From contig QNBL01000188.1 in NCBI GenBank assembly GCA_003641695.1, forward strand, positions 1-5,519: a stretch of 5,519 nucleotides of DNA. Direction: 5' to 3'. Both the position numbers and the translations under genes were made by a program. Source of the stretch: Spirochaetota bacterium (lineage in GTDB: Bacteria > Spirochaetota > Spirochaetia > B11-G9). Every line of letters begins with the position of its first letter. The first letter of the stretch is position 1. Shown here in pieces: positions 1 through 5,519 of this stretch. The notes under the pieces were generated by a model, which saw only the letters and a list, made by a program, of their open reading frames with translations, had not been told where the DNA came from and made no database searches.

Positions 1-1174
1 TCTGTATGATGAAGATCTGCTGACGAAGTCAGGGGAGATACTCCATGTTGAATGGCGGGCTGTACCGCTGTATGACCGGGACGGTACGCTTGTTGAAAAT
101 TTATGCTCAGGGATTGATGTTACGGAACTCAGGAAAAAGCAGGCAGCTCTTGCGAAAAGTGAACTGAGGATGAAGGCAGTTGAAGAGTTGGCACAGATAG
201 GGTACTGGGAAATAGACAAGATCAATAAAAAAGTATTCTGGTCTGAAGGAGACTATAAAATTCTGGAACTTGATCCTGAGGAAACAGTTCCTTCTGCTGA
301 CCTGTTTCTTTCTTTAGTCCATCCCGACGACCGTGATGATGCAGAAAAGAGTATGCAGCATTCAATAGAGCAGCATGTTGACTGGATAGCTACCTACAGG
401 CTCTGTATCGGCGGTAAGGTCAAGTATGTAGCCGACTGGGCACACCATTTTTATAATGATGATGGTACCGTTTCCTTTACAACCGGGTTAATGAAGGATA
501 TTACTGAAGAAGTAATTAATAAGCAGAACCAGGAACAATTATTACAGGAAAAAGATGCACTGCTGCGGGAACTGAACCACAGAACAAAGAATAACATGCA
601 GGTCATAAGCGGTATGCTGAATTTAAGAGCAGGGATGGAGAATGACTTAAGGGTATCCGAGGTGTTTCTTGAGATTGACCGGAAAATTCAATCCATGGCG
701 TTGGCCCACGAGAAGCTGTACAAATCCGCCGATCTTTCCCATGTCGATTTCAGGGAATATTTTAAAGAGCTGGTGACTCTTCTGAAAGAAAGTTACGATA
801 CGGAAAAGCGGGGAATAACCATTGTTACGGAGATTGATAATATTGGGGGACTGATCGATATAGCTGTTCCCTGCGGATTGATTCTTAATGAGCTTATAAC
901 GAATTCGTTGAAATATGCCTTTGCTCCGGGGAAGGGGGGAGTTATCAGGATAGTATTGCGTAAGGAAACCTCCGGTATCATTGTCATGACGGTTTCAGAT
1001 ACCGGCGCAGGAATGGAAGCTGTTCCTGATGATGACAAACTCGATTCCCTGGGTATAAGGACAATACATGCTCTGGGCAGGAGGCAGCTCAGGGGAGAAG
1101 TTGAATGGGATGTCAGCAGAGGTGTTACCTGTACCATCCGCTTCAGGGATGATATATATTCCAAAAGAATATAG
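1..1174 (+). CDS. PAS-PAS-HisKA_2 sensor histidine kinase, 3' part
   Basis: The reading frame is open to the left edge (first whole codon at base 2, 390 codons to TAG at 1172-1174), so the N-terminus is missing; the ATG at 170 is internal, not the start. Visible residues 1-45 are the C-terminal half of one PAS/PAC domain (GEILHVEW, then a SGIDVTELR ending). A second PAS_3-like domain follows at about residues 60-170 (GYWEID, LVHPDDRD, GLMKDITE). The HisKA_2 dimerisation box carries the likely phospho-acceptor His in ELNHRTKNN (His codon 578-580). The HATPase domain has an N box (NELITNSLKYAF), a G1 box (DTGAGM) and a G2-like SLGIRTI. This family autophosphorylates on His and passes phosphate to a response regulator. 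No receiver domain or regulator gene is visible here, so the partner is upstream or elsewhere. No membrane segment is seen in the visible part; the signal is unknown. The family call is firm. Confidence 0.93.
   Translation, partial: LYDEDLLTKSGEILHVEWRAVPLYDRDGTLVENLCSGIDVTELRKKQAALAKSELRMKAVEELAQIGYWEIDKINKKVFWSEGDYKILELDPEETVPSADLFLSLVHPDDRDDAEKSMQHSIEQHVDWIATYRLCIGGKVKYVADWAHHFYNDDGTVSFTTGLMKDITEEVINKQNQEQLLQEKDALLRELNHRTKNNMQVISGMLNLRAGMENDLRVSEVFLEIDRKIQSMALAHEKLYKSADLSHVDFREYFKELVTLLKESYDTEKRGITIVTEIDNIGGLIDIAVPCGLILNELITNSLKYAFAPGKGGVIRIVLRKETSGIIVMTVSDTGAGMEAVPDDDKLDSLGIRTIHALGRRQLRGEVEWDVSRGVTCTIRFRDDIYSKRI
1155..1173. repeat. AT-rich dyad at kinase end / tetR leader
   Basis: TATATTC and GAATATA are perfect 7-bp inverted arms around the 5-nt centre CAAAA. 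The dyad ends within the kinase stop codon and touches the tetR Shine-Dalgarno. It could be an AU-rich RNA hairpin tuning tetR translation or an operator for the adjacent TetR protein. With only one G:C pair the RNA stem would be weak, and no convincing promoter accompanies it, so the role is unproven. Confidence 0.35.
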
Positions 1175-1177
1175 GGA
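1173..1177 (+). promoter_or_regulatory. RBS supporting the TTG start of tetR
   Basis: AGGGA lies 6 nt before TTG 1184 and overlaps the kinase stop TAG (1172-1174). That stop is in the same frame as tetR and leaves only three codons before TTG. No ATG or GTG start occurs near the N-terminus of the TetR domain, so the TTG start is essentially forced. Confidence 0.7.
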
Positions 1178-1183
1178 AAAGAA

Positions 1184-1819
1184 TTGAAGAAAACGTTTGA
1201 ACATCTTTCTTCTGAAAGAAAGGAAGAGATAATAAATGCATGTATCCTGGAGTTCGGGCTGCATGGATACGAGAAGACAACAACTGATTCAATCATACAG
1301 AGAATCGGCATTTCCAAAGGAGGCCTTTACGAGTACATCTCTTCCAAGAGAGAATTGTTTGTTTATGTGGTTACGTATACCTATACAAAGCTGTACGATT
1401 ATTTGCAAAGGAGGATACGGAAGCGGGATACAGCTCTTCCAAAGGATCTTTTAGACAGGGTCCACCTTGTTTCAAGTTATGCAATAGATTTTTACATAGA
1501 ACACCCCGGATTTGTTTCACTCATTGTGAGAACCTATCAGATTGCAGACGATGATCTTGCAAAGGAGCTGGAGGCGGTATTTAAAAACCGGTATCTCGAT
1601 ATTTTCGGCGATGCTTCCGAAGTAAACCTCCGGTTCGGCAGGGATAAAATAATTGATATGCTCATGTGGCTTCTTTTGAAAACCCGCTACGAATTCCTTC
1701 GGGAAATGAAAAGTGGAAAGGGGATATCAGAAATAAGGAAGGATTACATGGAAAACTGGGACTTCTATATTTCAATAATGAGGAGCGGTGTTTACCGGAG
1801 GGTTAGACGTGAAGCTTGA
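1184..1819 (+). CDS. TetR/AcrR-family transcriptional regulator
   Basis: The predicted protein has 211 residues, the usual size for the family, and is a cytoplasmic dimeric one-component repressor type. The N-terminal DNA-binding domain spans about residues 9-60. It includes the helix-turn-helix with TTTDSIIQRIGISKGGLYEYI followed by SSKREL, very close to the family pattern ISKGTLYxYFxSKxEL. The remainder (about 70-211) is a helical ligand-binding/dimerisation domain that is poorly conserved in the family, so neither ligand nor target can be inferred. The start is TTG, 9 nt after the kinase stop and in the same frame. The 3' end overlaps the start of the epimerase gene by 11 nt, implying cotranscription and translational coupling. 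The C-terminus is basic (YRRVRREA). It may control its own operon, but that is inference. The family assignment is secure. Confidence 0.93.
   Translation: MKKTFEHLSSERKEEIINACILEFGLHGYEKTTTDSIIQRIGISKGGLYEYISSKRELFVYVVTYTYTKLYDYLQRRIRKRDTALPKDLLDRVHLVSSYAIDFYIEHPGFVSLIVRTYQIADDDLAKELEAVFKNRYLDIFGDASEVNLRFGRDKIIDMLMWLLLKTRYEFLREMKSGKGISEIRKDYMENWDFYISIMRSGVYRRVRREA
1797..1802 (+). promoter_or_regulatory. RBS deciding the GTG start of the epimerase gene
   Basis: GGAGGG sits 6 nt before GTG 1809, inside the tetR coding sequence. The alternative in-frame GTG at 1788 has AGGAG only 2 nt upstream, which is too close. GTG 1809 is therefore preferred and gives a 294-residue protein. Confidence 0.75.
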
Positions 1820-2693
1820 GGAGTTGAAGATACCTGAGAGCGGTGAAAAAATTGTTGTCGATCCCGGAAACGGGGGGACAGTTGTTTCTCTCATTCTGGG
1901 GAAAGCTGAAAAAGAACTTTTAAGAAATGATTCGGAGGATGAATATCTGGAGAATCCCCTTTTCAGAGGCCGTTTTCTTTTTCCCTTTAACGACCGTATC
2001 CCTGAAGGAAAGTACAATTTTCAGGGAGTGGATTATCAGCTTCCTGTTAACAATCCGGATGACGGTAGTTCCATCCACGGATTCATGTATAATAAAAAGG
2101 TTGAAGTATTACAGTCAGGGGGAACTGATCTGTCTGTCAGGTGGCATACCGTAGAAAGCAGCATTCCCGGTTATCCCTTTGCACTTTCCTTGACCATGGA
2201 TTTCCATTTGTCCCCCGGAGGACTGAACATTGATTTTACAGTCAGGAACGAAGGACGGCGTACTGCCCCTTTTGCTCTCGGGTGGCATTCCTACTTTCTT
2301 ACCGAATCCGGTTCAAAGGTTATCGCTGACTTCCCCTGTTTCTTTGATATTGACAGCAGTTTTCTTCCTGTGGGGGATTGTATTCCGGCAAAAGGCCCGG
2401 GTTTTGACTTTTCTCAAGGAACTGTACTGGAGGGAAAAAGTCTGGATCATACCTTTGTCAGTCCCCGCAATGGTACGGTCATTCTTGATAACAGGGAGTA
2501 CCGGATCAGGATAGTTCAGGAAAACTTCCCCTTTACCCAGCTCTACATTCCCCCGGAGGGGGACTCCATTGCAATAGAGCCGATTACTTCAAAACCGAAT
2601 TCCTTTAATTCCAGTAAGGTGCTGACTCTTTCCCCGGGGAACGTATATACTGCAGCGGTACGTATAGAATGTTTAGATAAGGAGATGCAATGA
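1809..2693 (+). CDS. Aldose 1-epimerase (mutarotase) family protein
   Basis: This 294-residue soluble protein, about the family's usual length, should interconvert alpha and beta anomers of a hexose, or act on a related sugar or sugar phosphate. Residues expected in the active site of the GalM-like beta-sandwich fold are visible: Arg63 in FPFNDRI, His90 in SSIHGF, His160 in FALGWHSYF, Asp213 in SLDHTF and Glu257 in IAIEPITSKPNSFN. The C-terminus has the typical LSPGNVY strand. The match of these residues to the galactose mutarotase catalytic Arg/His/His/Asp/Glu is from memory of the family, not a computed alignment. The style (GWHSYF, IEPIT) resembles the broader galactose mutarotase-like group more than classical GalM, so the substrate is open. 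The start at GTG 1809 follows GGAGGG and overlaps tetR by 11 nt; the stop overlaps the rmuC start as ATGA. No sugar transporter or catabolic gene is next to it. Confidence 0.88.
   Translation: MKLEELKIPESGEKIVVDPGNGGTVVSLILGKAEKELLRNDSEDEYLENPLFRGRFLFPFNDRIPEGKYNFQGVDYQLPVNNPDDGSSIHGFMYNKKVEVLQSGGTDLSVRWHTVESSIPGYPFALSLTMDFHLSPGGLNIDFTVRNEGRRTAPFALGWHSYFLTESGSKVIADFPCFFDIDSSFLPVGDCIPAKGPGFDFSQGTVLEGKSLDHTFVSPRNGTVILDNREYRIRIVQENFPFTQLYIPPEGDSIAIEPITSKPNSFNSSKVLTLSPGNVYTAAVRIECLDKEMQ
2679..2684 (+). promoter_or_regulatory. RBS of rmuC inside the epimerase gene
   Basis: AAGGAG lies 5 nt before ATG 2690. That ATG overlaps the epimerase stop (ATGA, 2690-2693), the classic arrangement for stop-restart translational coupling. 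Confidence 0.75.
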
Positions 2694-3973
2694 ACCTCTT
2701 TCTTGTTACCATTTTCGGTGCAGCTGTACTGTTGTTTCTGATAATTATAATTATTCTTCAAATTCTGATTCTGTCCAAAAAAGGGGAGGACGGTGATACA
2801 GGTCTTCTTAAACAGAATGTTGAAAGACTGGAATCACGAATGCCGGATGAGTTTTCCAAAAACAGGGAAGAAAACCGGAATCTTCAGCGGGAAAACAGGA
2901 AGGAAATTCTATCTTCACTTGATATGTTCAGGAGTTCAATGATAAATGAGACAGCAAAAGTATCGAGCCTTACCAAAAAGCAGCTGGACAGTTTTGAGCA
3001 AAAAATTGGGGTCCTCACCGGTACCATTGAACAGAAACTTGAACTGATACGGAACGACAATTCCAGTAAACTTGAAGAGATGAGAAAGACAGTAGACGAA
3101 AAACTTCACGAGACCCTTGAAAAACGGCTGGGCGATTCCTTCAAGCTGGTCAGTGAGCGGCTGGAGGAGGTTCACAAAGGACTTGGAGAGATGCAGAGTC
3201 TTGCAACCGGAGTAGGGGATTTGAAAAAGGTTTTGACCAATATAAAAACACGGGGAACCTGGGGGGAGGTACAGCTCGGAGCCATCCTGGAAAGTATTCT
3301 TACTCCGGACCAGTACTCAGTTAACGTAGCGACAAAAAAAAGCTCAGCCGCCCGGGTCGAGTTTGCTATTAAGCTTCCCGGTAAGGATGATGAAGCAGTC
3401 TGGCTGCCTATCGATGCAAAGTTCCCAAAAGAGGATTACGAGAAGCTTGTGGATGCTCAGGATGCCGGAGATATGGAAGCTATCGAGACTGCGAAGAAAA
3501 ACATTCTTATCAGGATAAAACAGGAAGCAAAGGATATCAGTACCAAGTATCTCGACCCTCCGGGTACAACTGATTTCGGTATCCTCTTTCTCCCTGTAGA
3601 GGGGCTGTATGCTGAGGTGCTTCGTATGCCGGGAATAATAGATACTCTTCAGCGTGATTACCGGATTGTCATCTCCGGGCCTACTACCCTGAGTGCTTTT
3701 TTAAACAGCCTTCAAATGGGTTTTAGAACTCTGGTAATAGAAAAACGTTCCAGTGAGGTATGGTCTGTTCTCGGCGCAGTGAAAACCGAGTTCTCGAAGT
3801 TTGGAGATATTCTTGATAAAACCAAGAAAAAACTCCAGGAAGCTACCAACACAATTGATACGGCCTCACGGAAGTCGAGAACAATCCACAGGAAACTGCG
3901 GGATGTGGCTGAACTGCCGGATTCAGGAACCCCGGATATTACCGGAGAACTCTTTCCCGGGAGCGAAGATTGA
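2690..3973 (+). CDS. rmuC: RmuC-family DNA recombination protein
   Basis: The protein has 427 residues. Residues 3-28 form one strongly hydrophobic membrane segment, followed by SKK, so the protein is probably anchored in the inner membrane with its bulk in the cytoplasm. Residues about 40-170 are charged, heptad-like helix (coiled coil). The RmuC domain spans about 175-405 with the hallmark motifs KTRGTWGEVQLGAIL (186-200), LPIDAKFPKEDY (239-250), LFLPVEGLYAEV (299-310) and GPTTLSAFLNSLQMGFRTL (330-348). Asp242-x-Lys244, with Glu224 upstream, fits the PD-(D/E)XK nuclease-like core proposed for the family. In E. coli RmuC limits recombination at inverted repeats; the biochemical activity remains poorly defined. 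ATG 2690 overlaps the epimerase stop. The last 35 nt overlap the convergent SGNH gene. An A8 run at 3334-3341 (codons 215-218) is intact in frame. Confidence 0.95.
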   Translation: MNLFLVTIFGAAVLLFLIIIIILQILILSKKGEDGDTGLLKQNVERLESRMPDEFSKNREENRNLQRENRKEILSSLDMFRSSMINETAKVSSLTKKQLDSFEQKIGVLTGTIEQKLELIRNDNSSKLEEMRKTVDEKLHETLEKRLGDSFKLVSERLEEVHKGLGEMQSLATGVGDLKKVLTNIKTRGTWGEVQLGAILESILTPDQYSVNVATKKSSAARVEFAIKLPGKDDEAVWLPIDAKFPKEDYEKLVDAQDAGDMEAIETAKKNILIRIKQEAKDISTKYLDPPGTTDFGILFLPVEGLYAEVLRMPGIIDTLQRDYRIVISGPTTLSAFLNSLQMGFRTLVIEKRSSEVWSVLGAVKTEFSKFGDILDKTKKKLQEATNTIDTASRKSRTIHRKLRDVAELPDSGTPDITGELFPGSED

Positions 3974-4664
3974 GTATCCGCTGCAGCTGAACTGCCGTGT
4001 ACAGAAGGTGATTGGATATTTCCCGGTATATCAGATCATGACCTTCTTTTGATGGATGCATACCGTCAATGCTGACAAGTTTTTCCAGGTTGTCTTCCCT
4101 CAGGAATCTGCTTCTGATGTCAATCATGTCAACGTTGAAACTTCGGGTAACCGATTCGAATATGCTGTTGTACGCTTCGTGGTGGTAATAAATTCTGCTG
4201 ATATTCCCCAGCCATTTCAGGATATTTGAACTGTTTAGATTTTGTGAGAAATAGGTAAAAAACTTTTCTGCATGCAGGGGAGGGAAGTTTATTGCGATAA
4301 TATTTCTTCCGGTTTTGTTGAAAAAGCTGTATATTGCAATGAGATTTCTCTCAAAATCAGATTTGGAGACTGCGGGAAGATGCTCACTTTCAGGATTTTC
4401 CGATAGTGCTTTCCAGTTAAGGTTACAGTCATTACCCCCAATGGAAAAGAATATGAGATCAGCATCGCTGTTTTTTAGTTTTTCGATATTCTTAAGAAAT
4501 TTTTCGGATGTTAGTCCAAATCTTCCTTTGTTTTCGGTTGGAGAGAAAACCGCTTCGGTGAATTTGTTGTAGTAGGAGTCATCCAGAACCTTGTACCGGC
4601 CGTTATCAGGTACGATCCCTTTTACTATTGAATCTCCTATAAAGAGTGTTTTTGTATATTCCAC
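3939..4664 (-). CDS. SGNH/GDSL-type hydrolase
   Basis: This 241-residue protein carries the SGNH esterase/lipase blocks in order. Block I is LFIGDSIVKG (nucleophile Ser12), a Gly-containing KGRFGLTS may be block II, block III is FSIGGNDCN (Gly77-Asn78-Asp79), and block V is SIDGMHPSKEGHDLI with catalytic Asp200 and His203. The catalytic set is therefore complete. Members hydrolyse ester or acyl bonds of lipids, sugars or small metabolites; the substrate cannot be read from sequence. No signal peptide or membrane segment is present, so it should act in the cytoplasm. The GTG start (4664-4662) has AAAGGG 7 nt upstream, inside the last codons of the merR-like gene, and lies 4 nt after that gene's stop. 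The last ~20 residues (Arg/Leu-rich, after NHLLY) extend past the usual family end and are encoded partly antisense to the rmuC 3' end. Confidence 0.9.
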   Translation of the reverse strand: MEYTKTLFIGDSIVKGIVPDNGRYKVLDDSYYNKFTEAVFSPTENKGRFGLTSEKFLKNIEKLKNSDADLIFFSIGGNDCNLNWKALSENPESEHLPAVSKSDFERNLIAIYSFFNKTGRNIIAINFPPLHAEKFFTYFSQNLNSSNILKWLGNISRIYYHHEAYNSIFESVTRSFNVDMIDIRSRFLREDNLEKLVSIDGMHPSKEGHDLIYREISNHLLYTAVQLQRILNLRSRERVLR

Positions 4665-4668
4665 AGGA

Positions 4669-5370
4669 TTACCCTTTGAGTTTTTTTATTATTGAATCAG
4701 CAAGTCGTTTCTTGCTTTCCAGCTCTGATATGAGTGCATTGATTTCTTTTTTGTCTTCCGCTGTTTTATCTCTGTACAGAGCGAGAAGTCTGGAGATTGC
4801 GTTAAGTTTATAACCCAGCATCTGCAGGTCCCGTATCAGCTCCAGTTCCCCGGAGGTTTCTTTCCTGTAGAACCTCTTGTTCCTGTATACCTTCGGTTTA
4901 AGGATGATGGATGATTTTTCATAGAATTTGATTGTCCTTTCGGAGATTCCGGTTTGCTCTGCAAGATCTTTCAACTGGATGTAGTCCGGGTTTTCGAAAA
5001 GATTCTCATCTTCCGGGAGCCCTACCTCTTTCAAGACCTTTATGCAGGCAGTATCGCTATAGCCGAGCCTTCTAAGTTTTGTAAAGGATTTCAATGCTTC
5101 CAAGCCGGACTCGCTGTAAAACGCCTTGTCTTCTACAATTCTGTTTTCCCTTAAAAGATCAAATTGTTTCCGGGTAATTTTAAACCGCTTTTCAATATCC
5201 TCCCGGGAAAGAGGATTGCGTTTTCTGTGCATCTTTATTTTATCTGCATCTGTTTCCGAATATATCTCTTTCTCTTCAATAGTACCATCAGCTACAAGCA
5301 TGCTGAATTTTTCTCCGCTGATCTTGAATCTTTTCTGCAGATCGCCTTTTCTTAACACCTTATTGCTCAT
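4669..5370 (-). CDS. MerR-like regulator with two extra N-terminal HTH-like modules
   Basis: The protein has 233 residues. The canonical MerR DNA-binding domain lies at about 130-200: YIQLKDLAEQTGISERTIKFYE (helix-turn-helix), a wing with YRNKRFYRKE, then LELIRDLQMLGYKLNAISRLL. In a normal MerR protein this domain is at the very N-terminus. Here it is preceded by two related segments, about 6-46 and 54-94, which align without gaps at roughly 15 of 41 identical residues (for example DLQKRFKISGEKFSML against DIEKRFKITRKQFDLL, and KEIYSE against KAFYSE). The second copy continues into a MerR-like tail, LRRLGYSDTACIKVLKEVG (99-117). The C-terminus, about 203-232, is a charged helix, probably the dimerisation coiled coil. 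No cysteine cluster for metal or iron-sulfur binding and no effector domain is present. ATG 5370 has AGAGG 12 nt upstream, a rather long spacing. It is first gene of a unit with the SGNH hydrolase and may regulate its own promoter. Confidence 0.85.
   Translation of the reverse strand: MSNKVLRKGDLQKRFKISGEKFSMLVADGTIEEKEIYSETDADKIKMHRKRNPLSREDIEKRFKITRKQFDLLRENRIVEDKAFYSESGLEALKSFTKLRRLGYSDTACIKVLKEVGLPEDENLFENPDYIQLKDLAEQTGISERTIKFYEKSSIILKPKVYRNKRFYRKETSGELELIRDLQMLGYKLNAISRLLALYRDKTAEDKKEINALISELESKKRLADSIIKKLKG
4672..4677 (-). promoter_or_regulatory. RBS supporting the GTG start of the SGNH gene
   Basis: Read on the minus strand, AAAGGG (end of the merR-like gene, before its TAA) is followed by 7 nt and then GTG at 4664. 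The encoded start MEYTKTLFIGDS places the GDS block at residues 10-12, as expected for a complete cytoplasmic member, so no longer N-terminus is needed. Confidence 0.65.
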
Positions 5371-5395
5371 TGTTGCAAAATACCTCTATAGTGAT

Positions 5396-5424
5396 AATAT
5401 AACAAATTGACAGTACACTGTCAA
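5396..5424 (-). promoter_or_regulatory. Near-consensus sigma70 promoter for merR-SGNH unit
   Basis: On the minus strand TTGACA (5424-5419) is followed by a 17-nt spacer and TATATT (5401-5396). Transcription should begin near 5388-5390, leaving a leader of only about 20 nt before ATG 5370. The 17-nt spacer is optimal, unlike the 19-20 nt spacers of classical MerR-activated promoters, which suggests control by repression rather than by DNA twisting. Confidence 0.75.
5407..5424. promoter_or_regulatory. Perfect 8+8 bp inverted repeat, likely operator
   Basis: TTGACAGT and ACTGTCAA are perfect inverted arms separated by 2 nt (AC). The right arm contains the -35 box of the merR promoter (minus strand) and the left arm lies in its spacer, so a dimeric protein bound here would block RNA polymerase. 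The natural candidate is the MerR-like protein itself, but a regulator encoded elsewhere, or the TetR protein of this window, cannot be excluded. A single degenerate half-site (GTGACAGG, 5454-5461) lies 30 bp further right. Confidence 0.65.
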
Positions 5425-5495
5425 AGAAAATCTGAAAAAACCGATGGAAAACAGTGACAGGTACTTTAGGGTGTACATTCCCCAATGAATGCTAC

Positions 5496-5519
5496 AAAGG
5501 AGAGGAGCTTGGTAAGGAA
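5496..5519 (+). other. Possible RBS and start of a divergent gene at the right edge
   Basis: AAAGGAG (5496-5502) followed 6 nt later by TTG 5509 would make a good ribosome binding site and start for a plus-strand gene running off the window. The same frame also contains ATG 5485, which has no good ribosome binding site. Only a few codons are visible, so neither the gene nor its start can be confirmed. No convincing plus-strand promoter was found between 5425 and 5495. Confidence 0.3.

Noticed and set aside
170..172. ATG as the start of the histidine kinase
   Set aside because: The frame is open to base 2 and the upstream codons encode the end of a PAS/PAC domain (GEILHVEW, SGIDVTELR), so this ATG is internal and the gene is cut by the window edge.
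793..1317. Long minus-strand open frame (174 codons) opposite the kinase and tetR genes
   Set aside because: It lies antisense to well-supported kinase and TetR domains, shows no recognisable domain and crosses a gene boundary. It is best explained as a chance shadow frame.
1788..1790. Earlier GTG start for the epimerase gene
   Set aside because: Its AGGAG lies only 2 nt upstream, whereas GTG 1809 has GGAGGG at ideal spacing, and the seven extra residues match no family feature.
3334..3341. Run of eight A residues in rmuC as a phase-variable or programmed frameshift site
   Set aside because: A -1 slip would reach TAA at 3370-3372 and remove most of the RmuC domain. There is no nearby stimulatory Shine-Dalgarno-like sequence or stable hairpin that I can see, and short A-runs at Lys codons are common at this base composition.
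3931..3965. Short CCGG/CCCGGG inverted repeats near the rmuC end as a terminator
   Set aside because: The stems are only about 4 bp or are self-palindromic without a loop, and no T-run follows on either strand.
3908..3997. 12-nt direct repeat GCTGAACTGCCG (3908-3919 and 3986-3997) flanking the rmuC/SGNH overlap
   Set aside because: About one chance 12-mer match is expected somewhere in a window this long, and no target-site duplication or mobile-element remnant accompanies it.
4315..4572. Plus-strand open frame of 85 codons opposite the SGNH gene
   Set aside because: It is antisense to conserved SGNH blocks, has no family features, and no promoter leads into it.

Overview
The window looks like an ordinary chromosomal segment of a free-living bacterium with moderate G+C (mid-40s percent by eye). 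Gram-negative-type gene families, frequent GTG/TTG starts, strong GGAG-type ribosome binding sites and very tight gene packing are all compatible with a spirochaete (a Sediminispirochaeta/Marispirochaeta-like lineage). That assignment is an impression from gene content and style. There is no rRNA or other decisive marker, and no mobile element, CRISPR array or tRNA was seen.

Left two thirds (1-3973, plus strand): four genes read in one direction and are almost certainly cotranscribed. They are the 3' part of a PAS-PAS-HisKA_2-HATPase sensor histidine kinase (cut by the left edge), a TetR/AcrR-type regulator starting at TTG 9 nt later, an aldose 1-epimerase-like protein whose GTG start lies inside the end of the tetR gene, and rmuC, whose ATG overlaps the epimerase stop as ATGA. 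No promoter for this unit is visible, so it must lie left of the window unless the tetR leader contains one. The functions (signal sensing, transcription control, sugar mutarotation, DNA-maintenance nuclease-like protein) do not form an obvious pathway.

Right third (3939-5370, minus strand): a two-gene unit, merR-like then SGNH-hydrolase, separated by 4 nt and convergent to the first unit. The SGNH gene runs 35 nt into the rmuC coding sequence, with no intergenic terminator. The MerR-like protein is unusual: a normal MerR DNA-binding domain near the C-terminus is preceded by two tandem, diverged copies of a MerR-like winged-helix module. Its promoter is near-consensus (TTGACA, 17 nt, TATATT), and a perfect 8+8 bp inverted repeat covers the -35 box and half of the spacer.

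Right edge (5371-5519): the merR promoter/operator region, then a good ribosome binding site that may introduce a divergent plus-strand gene beginning at the very edge. The most interesting part of the window is the triple-HTH MerR-like regulator, its dyad operator and the linked SGNH hydrolase. I see no clear evidence for a wholly new defence or mobile system.
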